Translations under genes and position numbers: made by a program | Assembly: GCA_045654205.1 (NCBI GenBank) | Contig: JAZOMZ010000015.1 | Span: forward strand, 1-60,249 | Source of the DNA: Enterocola sp045654205 | GTDB lineage: Bacteria; Bacteroidota; Bacteroidia; Bacteroidales; Paludibacteraceae | DNA: 60,249 bases | Direction: 5' to 3' | Notes under the pieces: model-generated | Seen by the model: the letters and a program-made list of their open reading frames with translations, nothing else | The model's database searches: none | Told to the model about the DNA's origin: nothing | Part shown: positions 51,200-60,155 of the stretch, piece after piece | Layout of the letters: each line of letters begins with the position of its first letter | How positions within the stretch are numbered: the stretch's first letter is position 1

Positions 51200-51561
51200 A
51201 AACAAAAGCATTAATAATCATCTCTACGCTAATAGCGTTGGAACTACTATTTTTTATAGTACACCAATTCGTTATGGGAGAGCCTTATATAAATGCATAT
51301 ATCCTTATTCCTGTCTTCTTTTTATTAGCAGAAGGAGCGTTTGTAGGAATGTCATCTGTTAAATGGACAGGAAAAATGGCAAACTTATGGTTTTTCATTC
51401 ATAAAACCTGTAAATTATTAGCTGCAATCCTATTAATCGGATTAGTACTATTTACATTGCCAAACGTAGGAGTAGCATTTTTTGTTAGATTATTGATCAC
51501 ATATTTAATATTCTTAATAATAGAAACCATTATGGGTGTACACTCTGCGAAGCAAGCCTAA
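51196..51561 (+). CDS. AtpI-like small membrane protein of the ATP synthase operon
   Basis: The protein has 121 residues from the ATG that overlaps the atpC stop. Four membrane helices are evident (ALIIISTLIALELLFFIV; YINAYILIPVFFLLAEGAF; LLAAILLIGLVLFTL; VRLLITYLIFLIIETIM). Position and topology match the AtpI/AtpZ class that helps assemble the c ring. Sequence similarity to AtpI is weak by eye, so the name is left open. Confidence 0.75.
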   Translation: MKTKALIIISTLIALELLFFIVHQFVMGEPYINAYILIPVFFLLAEGAFVGMSSVKWTGKMANLWFFIHKTCKLLAAILLIGLVLFTLPNVGVAFFVRLLITYLIFLIIETIMGVHSAKQA

Positions 51562-51582
51562 AATAAATGGTTAAATAATAAG

Positions 51583-52653
51583 ATGAAAAAAATTAAATAC
51601 ATATTAATCTGTGTCCTAATGGCATTTTCTGTAAATCTATTTGCAGAAGAACATGCTACAGAAGCACATGAAGAGACAAGCGAAAAGTTCGACGCAGGTA
51701 GTTTTATATTTGGTCACATTGGAGATTCATACGAATTCCATATTTCTGAATACAACGGACACCCTATTTCTGTTCCACTTCCTGTTATTGTTTACAGTAG
51801 CGAACGTGGTTGGTTCTGCTTCTCTTCATCAAAAGTGGCACACGGACACGAATATGAAGGTTGGTTTATAGCAGAAGGCGGCAGCTACGATGGTAAAATC
51901 GTAGAACTAAACGCACAAGGTGAGCAAGTGAAACCATTCGACCTTTCTATTACCAAAAACGTATTTGCTCTCCTACTTTCTTGCGTTATCCTAGTTGCCA
52001 TTTTCGTTCCTATGGCAAACAGATACAAAAAGAAACCACTAGGAGTACCTTGTACAAAAGATAATATCTTTGAATTTGTTATAAATTACGTAGAAGATGA
52101 TGTTATTAAACCAGCATTAGGTAAGAATTATCTTAAATTCTCACCATATTTGCTAACAGCATTCTTCTTTATCTTGATAAACAACTTAATGGGACTTATT
52201 CCTATATTCCCATTTGGAGCAAACCTTACAGGTAATATTTCAGCAACCCTAGTATTAGCGTTATTTACATATTTAATAACCAATATCTTTGGTACAAAAG
52301 AATATTACAAAGAAATTTTCTGGCCAGAAGTTCCAGTTTTCCTTAAGGCTCCACTTCCACTAATGCCACTAATTGAAATTATAGGTACATTAACCAAACC
52401 TATTGCTCTTATGATTCGTCTTTTTGCGAACATATTTGCTGGTCACATGATTATTCTGGTATTAATGGCTCTAATCTTCATCTTTGCTGGCATAATGGGT
52501 GTAGGTGTAGGTGCTGGAGTTTCTGTTGTATCAATATTGTTCTCTGTATTTATGTACTTCCTTGAATTGTTGGTGGCATTTATCCAAGCATACGTATTCA
52601 CTATGCTATCAGCAATATTTATTGGAATGTCACAAGTTGAACATCATCATTAG
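51583..52653 (+). CDS. atpB: F-type ATP synthase subunit a
   Basis: This 356-residue membrane subunit forms the proton half-channels. A signal-like segment and a periplasmic domain of about 120 residues (HATEAHEETSEKFDAGSFIF) precede the helices, a feature of Bacteroidota AtpB. The essential Arg is in KPIALMIRLFANIFAGHMI near residue 275, and the C-terminal helix ends MLSAIFIGMSQVEHHH. It is followed by a hairpin element before atpE. Confidence 0.94.
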   Translation: MKKIKYILICVLMAFSVNLFAEEHATEAHEETSEKFDAGSFIFGHIGDSYEFHISEYNGHPISVPLPVIVYSSERGWFCFSSSKVAHGHEYEGWFIAEGGSYDGKIVELNAQGEQVKPFDLSITKNVFALLLSCVILVAIFVPMANRYKKKPLGVPCTKDNIFEFVINYVEDDVIKPALGKNYLKFSPYLLTAFFFILINNLMGLIPIFPFGANLTGNISATLVLALFTYLITNIFGTKEYYKEIFWPEVPVFLKAPLPLMPLIEIIGTLTKPIALMIRLFANIFAGHMIILVLMALIFIFAGIMGVGVGAGVSVVSILFSVFMYFLELLVAFIQAYVFTMLSAIFIGMSQVEHHH

Positions 52654-52738
52654 AATTCTTGTGCAAATGAGAGCAATGATAAGCTTGCTTAATCATTGCC
52701 GAGTGCAGCCAAGAATCATGAGCGAAGCGAATAATTAA
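52653..52738. repeat. Hairpin element between atpB and atpE
   Basis: GCAATGATTAAGC (52673-52685) pairs perfectly with 52688-52700 with a two-base loop; the stem continues imperfectly to ATTCTTG/CAAGAAT (52655-52661 with 52711-52717). 52698-52738 is the second copy, inverted, of the repeat at 38028-38067. Confidence 0.75.
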
Positions 52739-52769
52739 ACAAATTATTAACACTTAAATATTTTATATT

Positions 52770-53024
52770 ATGTTATTACTTATTCTTCAAGCTGCTTTAG
52801 AAGGTGCAGCATTAGCAAAATTTGGTGCAAGTTTAGGCGCTGCTATCGCAATTTTAGGTGCTGGTTTAGGCATTGGCCGTATTGGTCAAGCTGCTATGGA
52901 AGCTATTTCACGTCAACCAGAAGCTGCAGGTGACATTCGTTCAAGTATGATTATCGCAGCCGCACTTATCGAAGGTGTAACACTATTCGCTATTATTATT
53001 TGTGCTTTAGCAATCTTATTCTAA
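52770..53024 (+). CDS. atpE: F-type ATP synthase subunit c
   Basis: This 84-residue proteolipid hairpin has helix 1 (about 8-38) with glycine motif GAGLGIGRIG, polar loop SRQPEAAGDIR and helix 2 with the ion-binding Glu68 in ALIEGVTLFAI. The residues next to Glu68 (Gly-Val) do not show the Ser/Thr-Thr-Tyr pattern of sodium-type rings, so proton coupling is more likely. The gene is isolated from its neighbours by 116 and 149 bases containing hairpins, unlike the rest of the operon. Confidence 0.95.
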   Translation: MLLLILQAALEGAALAKFGASLGAAIAILGAGLGIGRIGQAAMEAISRQPEAAGDIRSSMIIAAALIEGVTLFAIIICALAILF

Positions 53025-53033
53025 TAACCTTAA

Positions 53034-53154
53034 TAGTACTGAATTAAAAGCGTACTTCTGCGTTACGCTTGCCCTCGAAATCCTCGAGTACCTATGTACA
53101 CTCCGGTTTCTCAGGCTACGCAAGCCTTGAATTACATCTTTTAATTCTGTACTA
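53034..53154. repeat. Palindromic repeat element, copy 2, between atpE and atpF
   Basis: TAGTACTGAATTAAAAG (53034-53050) and its inverse (53138-53154, one mismatch) close an element of 121 bp. The core at 53061-53120 is the inverse of 27546-27594 with a few changes (GAAATCCTCGAGTAC, TGTACACTCCGGTTT). Confidence 0.75.
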
Positions 53155-53173
53155 TTGTAAATGAACTTGAATT

Positions 53174-53665
53174 ATGAACTTATTCCTCCCAGACGCCGGT
53201 CTAGTCGTATGGATGCTTATCGCCTTCTCATTGGTATTCCTTATACTTGCTAAGTATGCATGGCCTACCATTCTATCTTCTATTAAAGAAAGAGAAGAGC
53301 ATATAGCAGACTCACTAAAAAAAGCTGATGAAGCAACAAAAGCTTTAGAAGGACTAGAATTAAAAGGGAAAGAAATCATAGCTCAAGCACAAGCACAGCA
53401 AATAGCATTGGTTAAAGACACAAAAGCTTTAACCGACAAAATGATTGCAGATGCTAAAATCGAGGCAAAAAAACAAGCTGACCAAATCATTGCAGACGCT
53501 CAAGCCAAGATTCAAAAAGACAAAGAAAGTGCTATTAAAGAAATTAGACAAGAAGTAGCACAACTATCTATTAGCATTGCAGAAAAAGTTCTTAAAAAAG
53601 AACTTTCAGATAAAAAAGCTCAAAATGCTTATATAGAAACTTTATTAAAAGAAAAGTCTGTATAA
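53174..53665 (+). CDS. atpF: F-type ATP synthase subunit b
   Basis: This 163-residue stalk subunit has one N-terminal membrane helix (AGLVVWMLIAFSLVFLILAKYAW) followed by a long charged coiled coil rich in Ala, Lys, Glu and Gln (SIKEREEHIADSLKKADEAT onwards). It links the a subunit to delta and alpha. atpH begins three bases after its stop. Confidence 0.95.
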   Translation: MNLFLPDAGLVVWMLIAFSLVFLILAKYAWPTILSSIKEREEHIADSLKKADEATKALEGLELKGKEIIAQAQAQQIALVKDTKALTDKMIADAKIEAKKQADQIIADAQAKIQKDKESAIKEIRQEVAQLSISIAEKVLKKELSDKKAQNAYIETLLKEKSV

Positions 53666-53668
53666 AAG

Positions 53669-54205
53669 ATGAACGACGGTAAAATTTCTATACGATATGC
53701 TAAAGCTCTGCTTTTCAGTGCAAAAGAAGCTAAAGTAGAAGAAAATGTGTACTCAGAAATGGTTACACTAGAGAGTGCTTTTGCACAAATCAAGCTACTA
53801 AGGCAAGCTATGACCAACCCTACCCTTACCAAAGAAGAAAAGATAAAATTAATTAATTCTGTCTTTAATAATAAAGCAAGCAAACTAACACAAAGTTTCA
53901 TTGCACTAGTGGTAGAACAAGGCAGAGAAGAGTATCTTCACAGAATTACTCTTAGCTTCCAAGAACTGTATAGAAAAGAGAAAAAAATAGTGGTAACCCA
54001 CCTAACCACAGCTATAGAACTAGACGAACCTATCAAGAAAAAAATTGTTAGTTCTGTAGAAAAACAAGAAAATTCTAAGGTAGAACTTAGAACAGAAATT
54101 AATCCAGATATTATAGGTGGTTATATTTTGGATGTAGATGGAAAGCGTTTAGACGCAAGTATTATTAGACAATTATCAAAACTTTATAAATATGCCGGAC
54201 ATTAA
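53669..54205 (+). CDS. atpH: F-type ATP synthase subunit delta
   Basis: This 178-residue F1 subunit has an N-terminal helical bundle (ISIRYAKALLFSAKEAK) and the C-terminal signature ELRTEINPDIIGGYILDVDGKRLDASI. It attaches the b stalk to the top of F1. It overlaps atpA by 14 bases, which suggests translational coupling. Confidence 0.95.
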   Translation: MNDGKISIRYAKALLFSAKEAKVEENVYSEMVTLESAFAQIKLLRQAMTNPTLTKEEKIKLINSVFNNKASKLTQSFIALVVEQGREEYLHRITLSFQELYRKEKKIVVTHLTTAIELDEPIKKKIVSSVEKQENSKVELRTEINPDIIGGYILDVDGKRLDASIIRQLSKLYKYAGH

Positions 54206-55775
54206 AGCAAGTGAAATCTCAAGCGTGTTGCAAATGCAACTAGACGGGTTTAAAAACAAACTCGAATTTGAGGAAATAGGCAAAGTTCTTCAAGTAAGCG
54301 ACGGTGTGGCTCGTGTTTTCGGATTAAATCAAGTTCAATCAAACGAACTTGTAGAATTTGAAAATGGAGTTATGGGTGTTGTGCTAAACCTTGAAGAAGA
54401 TAATGTTGGTGTAGTGCTTCTAGGCCCTACTCAATCAATCAAAGAAGGTTTTACAGTACGCAGAACAGGTCGTATTGCCTCAATTAATGCAGGTGAAGGC
54501 ATGTTAGGTCGTGTAATTAATATGCTAGGCGAACCTCTAGACGGCAAAGGTCCTATCGAAGGCGAAACCTTTGAAATGCCACTAGAAAGAAAAGCTCCTG
54601 GTGTTATTTTCCGTCAACCAGTAAAAGAGCCACTTCAAACAGGTATTAAAGCTATCGACGCTATGATTCCTATTGGCCGTGGCCAACGTGAGCTTATTAT
54701 TGGTGACCGTCAAACAGGTAAAACAGCTATTGCTATAGACACCATTATCAACCAAAAAGAAAACTTCAAAAAAGGTGAACCTATCTACTGTATCTATGTA
54801 GGTATTGGTCAAAAAGGCTCAACTATAGCAAACCTTGTTCAAACACTAGAAGAAAACGGAGCTATGGACTATACCATAGTTATTTCTGCCACAGCATCAG
54901 ACCCTGCAGCTATGCAATTCTATGCTCCATACGCAGGTGTTGCTATTGCAGAGTACTTCCGCGACACAGGTCGTCACGCACTTATCATCTATGATGACCT
55001 TTCAAAACAAGCTGTAGCTTATCGTGAAGTCTCACTTATTCTTCGTCGTCCACCAGGTCGTGAAGCATATCCAGGTGATATCTTCTACCTACACTCACGT
55101 CTGCTAGAACGTGCTGCAAAAGTTATCAATAACGACAATGTAGCAAGCCAAATGAACGACCTACCAGAATCACTTAAAGGTAAAGTTAAAGGTGGTGGTT
55201 CAATTACAGCTCTACCTATTATTGAAACTCAAGCGGGCGACGTATCAGCATATATCCCTACCAACGTAATTTCTATTACAGACGGTCAAATTTTCTTGGA
55301 ATCAAACCTATTCAACTCTGGTATTCGTCCAGCTATCAACGTAGGTATTTCTGTATCTCGTGTAGGTGGTTCTGCACAAACTAAGTCTATGAAAAAAGTG
55401 GCAGGTACACTTAAACTAGACCAAGCACAATACCGCGAACTAGAGGCATTCTCAAAATTCGGCGCAGAAATGGACGCTGCTACAAAATTCATCCTTGATA
55501 AGGGTGCGAAGAATGTAGAAATTCTTAAACAAGGCAGATATTCGCCACTCCCAACAGAGCATCAAGTTGCAATTATCTACTGCGGTACAAAAGGTTTACT
55601 TGCAGACGTTCCTACAGACAAAGTTGCTGAATTTGAAAAGAGATTCCTAGAAATATTAGAACTTAAACACAAAGAAACTGTACTTAATCCTCTAAGAGAT
55701 GGTATCATCAATGATGAAATTACAAATATCATTACCGAAGAGGCAAAAGTATTAGCAAACCAATATAAGAACTAA
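54192..55775 (+). CDS. atpA: F-type ATP synthase subunit alpha
   Basis: This 527-residue subunit of F1 has the non-catalytic P-loop GDRQTGKTAIAID near 172-184, IIYDDLSKQAVAYRE, and the alpha signature PAINVGISVSRVGGSAQTK around 375-393. The N-terminal ISSVLQMQLDGF helix binds delta. atpG follows after two bases. Confidence 0.97.
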   Translation: MPDIKASEISSVLQMQLDGFKNKLEFEEIGKVLQVSDGVARVFGLNQVQSNELVEFENGVMGVVLNLEEDNVGVVLLGPTQSIKEGFTVRRTGRIASINAGEGMLGRVINMLGEPLDGKGPIEGETFEMPLERKAPGVIFRQPVKEPLQTGIKAIDAMIPIGRGQRELIIGDRQTGKTAIAIDTIINQKENFKKGEPIYCIYVGIGQKGSTIANLVQTLEENGAMDYTIVISATASDPAAMQFYAPYAGVAIAEYFRDTGRHALIIYDDLSKQAVAYREVSLILRRPPGREAYPGDIFYLHSRLLERAAKVINNDNVASQMNDLPESLKGKVKGGGSITALPIIETQAGDVSAYIPTNVISITDGQIFLESNLFNSGIRPAINVGISVSRVGGSAQTKSMKKVAGTLKLDQAQYRELEAFSKFGAEMDAATKFILDKGAKNVEILKQGRYSPLPTEHQVAIIYCGTKGLLADVPTDKVAEFEKRFLEILELKHKETVLNPLRDGIINDEITNIITEEAKVLANQYKN

Positions 55776-55777
55776 TT

Positions 55778-56653
55778 ATGGCTTCTTTAAAAGAAATACG
55801 AGCTAGAATTTCATCTGTTAGTTCTACACAGAAACTAACATCAGCCATGAAAATGGTGTCAGCTGCAAAACTTCACAAATCTGAAGAAGCTACACTTAAA
55901 TTTGTTCCATACAAGAACAAATTAAGTGATATGCTTTCACAATATTTATCATCTGTGGATGCAGAAAAGGTAAATATTAAATTAGCAGAAAAACGTGAAG
56001 TTAAAAAGGTAGCTATCATCTGTATTTCTTCTTGCACAGGTTTGTGTGGCACATTCAACTCTAATATTAATAAGTTATTAGAAAAGACAATAAAAGAATA
56101 TTCATTCCTACCAGAAGAAAATATTCTGCTATACCCTATTGGTAAAAAGATTTCTGATTATATCAAGAAAACAAATCGCGTTTGTCAATGTAGTGCAGAT
56201 GAACTTTCTGCAAAACCTACATACGAGGATGCTATAGCATTTATCTCACCGCTTGTAGATAAATTCTTGAATAAGGAGATTGATAAAATTATTCTTTTAT
56301 ACAATCATCACAAAAACGCGGCTTCTCAAATACCAACATCAGAAGTATACCTACCACTAGAAACAATAGAAACTAAATCTAATAACAAATCATATCTGTA
56401 CTTCACAGAACCAGATATTGATACCTTTATTAATACATTAGTTCCAATGGTAGTGCGTATGAAATTCTATGCTGCTGTGATAGATTCAAATACAGCAGAA
56501 CACGGGGCACGTACCACAGCTATGCAAATAGCATCAGATAATGCAAACAAAATGCTTGAAAGCATCACTCAACAATACAACAGAGCTCGTCAAGAAGTAA
56601 TTACAAACGAACTATTAGACATTGTTGGCGGTGCAGAAGCATTAAGAAATTAA
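55778..56653 (+). CDS. atpG: F-type ATP synthase subunit gamma
   Basis: This 291-residue rotor shaft starts with SLKEIRARISSVSSTQKLTSAMKMVSAAK and ends with the signature YNRARQEVITNELLDIVGGAEAL, the two helices of the central coiled coil. The middle Rossmann-like part is present (CGTFNSNINKLL). It is the last gene of the operon, closed by a strong terminator. Confidence 0.96.
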   Translation: MASLKEIRARISSVSSTQKLTSAMKMVSAAKLHKSEEATLKFVPYKNKLSDMLSQYLSSVDAEKVNIKLAEKREVKKVAIICISSCTGLCGTFNSNINKLLEKTIKEYSFLPEENILLYPIGKKISDYIKKTNRVCQCSADELSAKPTYEDAIAFISPLVDKFLNKEIDKIILLYNHHKNAASQIPTSEVYLPLETIETKSNNKSYLYFTEPDIDTFINTLVPMVVRMKFYAAVIDSNTAEHGARTTAMQIASDNANKMLESITQQYNRARQEVITNELLDIVGGAEALRN

Positions 56654-56676
56654 ACAAACACTACAATCAATACAGA

Positions 56677-56709
56677 AAATTGCACATTTTTCAAAAAAAT
56701 GTGCAATTT
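56677..56709 (+). terminator. Terminator of the atp operon
   Basis: AAATTGCACATTTTT pairs with AAAAATGTGCAATTT, followed by TTTG. The last bases of the hairpin are also the -33 box of the next promoter. Confidence 0.88.
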
Positions 56710-56742
56710 TTGTTTATTTTTAGATAAATATTCGTATCTTTG
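56709..56742 (+). promoter_or_regulatory. Promoter of the acyl-CoA synthetase gene
   Basis: TTTG at 56709-56712, 22 bp, TATCTTTG at 56735-56742; ATG at 56766. Confidence 0.7.
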
Positions 56743-56765
56743 TAAGTCTAATTTAAATTTATATT

Positions 56766-58529
56766 ATGGAAGTAACAAGACTTTTCGACCTTTTAGGGCA
56801 CTACAAAGAAACTTTCCCTAATAAGGAAGTAGCCCTATCTTGTAAAAGAGAGGGTAAATGGATTAATTATTCAGTAAACCAATATGTAGAACAAGCAAAC
56901 TACGTAAGTTCTGCATTATTAAAATTAGGTGTTAAGAAAGACGATAAAATAGCTATTATTAGTTCAAACCGCCCAGAATATAATATCCTAGATATGGGTA
57001 TTATGCAAATTGGTGCAATCACAGTACCTATCTACCCTACTATTAGCGAAGCGGACTACAACTACATTCTAAACCACGCAGAAGTAAAATACGTATTCTC
57101 AGAAGGTGAAGAACTACTTAGAAAAATTGAACACATTCTTCCAACTGTACCTACATTAAAAGGTATTTATACATTCGTTGACCGCGGTCGCCACCACTAT
57201 CTTTCTCAATTGCTAGAAGAAGGCAAAGCAAATCTAGACTTAGCAAAAATCAAGGAAATTAGCGACACCGTTTCACCAGAAGATGTTTGTTGCATCATTT
57301 ATACATCTGGTACAACAGGGCTACCAAAAGGCGTTATGCACAGACACTGCAATATTGTTAGCCAAATCATGGCTGCATACCACATTCCTTCAGACAAATG
57401 TCACAGAGCATTAAGCTTCTTACCTATGTGTCACGCATACGAAAAAATGCTTCTATATCTATATCAATATAGAGGAATTTCTATCTACTACGCAGAAAAT
57501 ATGGGTACTATCGTAGATAACATCAAAGAAGTTAACCCAAATATTATGACATGTGTGCCACGTTTATTAGAAAAAATATATGATAAACTTTATGCATCTG
57601 GCAAAAAATTACCTTATATGCAAAAAGTTATCTATTATTGGGCACTAAATTTAGCTCTAAAATATCAAATAGAAGGTAGAAGTGCTATATATAATGCAAA
57701 ACTAAAAATAGCAGATAAACTTATCTATAAAAAATGGCGCGAAGCAATTGGTGGTACTTGGGATATTGTTATCTCTGGTGGATCAGCTATTCGTCCAGAA
57801 ATCGCATCATTCTTCTCTGCTATTGGCATGCCAGTATTCGAAGGATATGGTCTTACAGAAACATCTCCTGTAATTAGTGTACACAATCGTGAACCTAAAG
57901 GTAGAAAAATTGGTACTGTAGGTCGTCCACTAGCAGGTATTGAAGTAAAAGTAAATCCAGAAAACAACGAACTTCTTTGCCGTGGCCACAACATTATGAA
58001 AGGTTACTACAAAGCTCCAGAACTAACAGCAGAAGCTATAGATGCAGATGGTTGGTTCCACACTGGTGACACTGCAAAAATTGATGAAAACGGACACGTA
58101 ATTATCACAGGTCGTATTAAGAGTATCTTCAAAACATCTATGGGTAAATATATCAACCCATTCCTAATTGAAGAAAAAATGGCTCAATCACCTTTCATTG
58201 ATAATATAATGGTAGTAGGTGAAAACCAAAAATTTGCTGCGGCTATAATTTCTCCAAACGCACAATATCTAAAATCATGGGCTAAAATTCACAAAATTGA
58301 ATTTAAAGAAATAGACGATTTAGTTAAAAACACAGAAGTTATAGCTAGATTCAGAAAAGAAGTTAATAAATACAACGTTGAACTAGGTGACTACGAAAAA
58401 ATCAAGAAATTTGATATCGTTCCAGAAGAATGGTCACAAAAGAACGGTCTTTTAACTCCTACCCTAAAAGTTAAACGTAATAAAGCAATAGAATACTACA
58501 AAGAAAATATTGATAAACTATTCGCTTAA
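56766..58529 (+). CDS. Long-chain acyl-CoA synthetase (AMP-forming)
   Basis: This 587-residue adenylate-forming enzyme activates fatty acids with ATP and CoA. The ATP motif is IIYTSGTTGLPKGVMHRH near 178-195; later VISGGSAIRPEIASFF, GYGLTETSPVISVH, and the hinge/C-terminal motif WFHTGDTAKIDENGHVIITGRIK. The IFKTSMGKYINP segment marks the long-chain FadD/FAA-like group. It has its own promoter and a terminator shared with the convergent nhaC gene. Chain-length preference is unknown. Confidence 0.92.
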   Translation: MEVTRLFDLLGHYKETFPNKEVALSCKREGKWINYSVNQYVEQANYVSSALLKLGVKKDDKIAIISSNRPEYNILDMGIMQIGAITVPIYPTISEADYNYILNHAEVKYVFSEGEELLRKIEHILPTVPTLKGIYTFVDRGRHHYLSQLLEEGKANLDLAKIKEISDTVSPEDVCCIIYTSGTTGLPKGVMHRHCNIVSQIMAAYHIPSDKCHRALSFLPMCHAYEKMLLYLYQYRGISIYYAENMGTIVDNIKEVNPNIMTCVPRLLEKIYDKLYASGKKLPYMQKVIYYWALNLALKYQIEGRSAIYNAKLKIADKLIYKKWREAIGGTWDIVISGGSAIRPEIASFFSAIGMPVFEGYGLTETSPVISVHNREPKGRKIGTVGRPLAGIEVKVNPENNELLCRGHNIMKGYYKAPELTAEAIDADGWFHTGDTAKIDENGHVIITGRIKSIFKTSMGKYINPFLIEEKMAQSPFIDNIMVVGENQKFAAAIISPNAQYLKSWAKIHKIEFKEIDDLVKNTEVIARFRKEVNKYNVELGDYEKIKKFDIVPEEWSQKNGLLTPTLKVKRNKAIEYYKENIDKLFA

Positions 58530-58550
58530 TAGTAATAGTACTAACAAACA

Positions 58551-58586
58551 AAAAACTGCTAATCTCACGGATTAGCAGTTTTTTTA
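58551..58586. terminator. Bidirectional intrinsic terminator
   Basis: AAAAACTGCTAATC (58551-58564) pairs with GATTAGCAGTTTTT (58570-58583) between convergent genes ending at 58529 and 58599. Confidence 0.92.
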
Positions 58587-58598
58587 TTGCAAATAATT

Positions 58599-60053
58599 TT
58601 ACTTACCTCTGACAGGTGTAAATTCTCCTTTTTCATTTCTTTTAAATACCTTATATCCAATTGTAGTAATTAAAATACTAATAATAGGACTTAAGTAACA
58701 GAAGAAACAATATGGAAAATAAGCAAAAGTAGATACACCTAGAATAGTAGAGTGTGTCATTCCACAAGTACTCCAAGGTACAAGAGGAGAAGTTACAGTA
58801 GCGCCATCTTCAAGTGAACGGCTCAACAATCTACTTTCATATCCATTCTTTTCATACACATCTTTAAACAAGTTTGATGTAAGAATAATACTTAAATATT
58901 GGTCTGCAGTAGTTACATTCAAGAAAAATCCTGTCGCAACAGTAGTTCCTACAAGTGGACCACGTTTTGTAATCAATCTTCTGCAATAATCTGTCATTAC
59001 TTCTACCAAGCCACAAGCCTTCATACAAGCACCAAATGTCATTGCACATAATACTAACCAAACAGTGTGAAGCATACCTTCCATACCACCAGTAGAAATA
59101 AGGTCTGCCAATAATGCATGATCAGATTGTAAAGCAGTAGAACCAAACAATGTAATCATTGCTCCTTTAAATAAATCTTCAGAACCTGCAATTTCATAAA
59201 TTGCTTCTTGCTGGAAAATTACAGCAACTATTATCGCAGCTATAGTAGATAAAAACAATGTAATAATTGGAGGAAATTTTTTAGCAATCAAAATTGCAGT
59301 AAATACAGGCACTAAAAGAAGCCATGGTGAAATTAAGAATCTCTCATCAAGTTTCATTGCTAATTCTTCTGGAGACACACCACCCTCGTCTACGTGCAAG
59401 AAACCAATCACCGCAAAAATTATTAAAGTAATTAATAAAGAAGGTACTGTGGTGATTGTCATGTATTTAATGTGCTCAAACAGAGGAGTACCAGAAGAAG
59501 ATGAAGCTACAACTGTAGTATCTGAAAGTGGAGACATTTTATCACCAAAATATGCTCCTGAAATAATTGCACCTGCCACAAGCGCAGCATTATAATCATG
59601 TGCCTGACCTATACCAATAAGAGCCACACCCACTGTAGCAATTGTTGTCCAAGAACTACCTATAACCAAAGATACTACTGCACATAAAACACAAGTTGCC
59701 AGTAAGAATATAGAAGGATGAACTATCTGTAAACCATAGTAAATTAAGGTAGGTACTACTCCACTAATCATCCAAGCTCCACCTAAAGCACCAATTATCA
59801 ATAAAATTATTACAGCAGAAGCAACTCCACCAACACTTTCCTTAATAGCAGCCTCATATTCATCCCAAGGCTTTTTATAAAAAACTGTACCGATAAAAAT
59901 ACATAAAAAAGAAGTAATCAATAATGAAATTTGGCTACCACCCCCTAAAGAATCTACACCAAAAGTCTTAATAGTAAAATAAAGCATCATTACCAAGAAG
60001 ACAATGATACCTACTGCCACTATAAGTGACGGCTTTCTTGTTTTTGAAGTCAT
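58599..60053 (-). CDS. nhaC: Na+/H+ antiporter NhaC family
   Basis: This 484-residue inner-membrane protein has about 11-12 helices. Motifs of the NhaC family are VIGSSWTTIATVGVALIG, GAIISGAYFGDKMSPLSDTTVVAS and the late SLEDGATVTSPLVPWSTCGMTHSTILGV, with Asp and Thr residues inside membrane segments that may bind ions. It exchanges protons for sodium (in some members malate for lactate is coupled). A -7 box TAAATTTG lies on the minus strand at 60089-60082. Confidence 0.93.
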   Translation of the reverse strand: MTSKTRKPSLIVAVGIIVFLVMMLYFTIKTFGVDSLGGGSQISLLITSFLCIFIGTVFYKKPWDEYEAAIKESVGGVASAVIILLIIGALGGAWMISGVVPTLIYYGLQIVHPSIFLLATCVLCAVVSLVIGSSWTTIATVGVALIGIGQAHDYNAALVAGAIISGAYFGDKMSPLSDTTVVASSSSGTPLFEHIKYMTITTVPSLLITLIIFAVIGFLHVDEGGVSPEELAMKLDERFLISPWLLLVPVFTAILIAKKFPPIITLFLSTIAAIIVAVIFQQEAIYEIAGSEDLFKGAMITLFGSTALQSDHALLADLISTGGMEGMLHTVWLVLCAMTFGACMKACGLVEVMTDYCRRLITKRGPLVGTTVATGFFLNVTTADQYLSIILTSNLFKDVYEKNGYESRLLSRSLEDGATVTSPLVPWSTCGMTHSTILGVSTFAYFPYCFFCYLSPIISILITTIGYKVFKRNEKGEFTPVRGK

Positions 60054-60110
60054 TATAAATTTAATTTTTAAGTTAGCGTCACAAATTTACTAAATTTTAA
60101 CTATATACAC

Positions 60111-60147
60111 AAAAAAAGAAGCCTGCAACTATTTGTTGCAAGCTTCT
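60111..60147 (-). terminator. Terminator of the rRNA operon
   Basis: On the minus strand AGAAGCTTGCAAC pairs with GTTGCAGGCTTCT (one wobble) around AAATA, followed by seven T (60117-60111), nine bases downstream of the 5S rRNA end. Confidence 0.9.
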
Positions 60148-60155
60148 CTGAAAAA

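Noticed and set aside
52770..53024. Sodium-type c ring
   Set aside because: The residues after Glu68 are Gly-Val, not the Ser/Thr-Thr pattern of sodium-binding c subunits.
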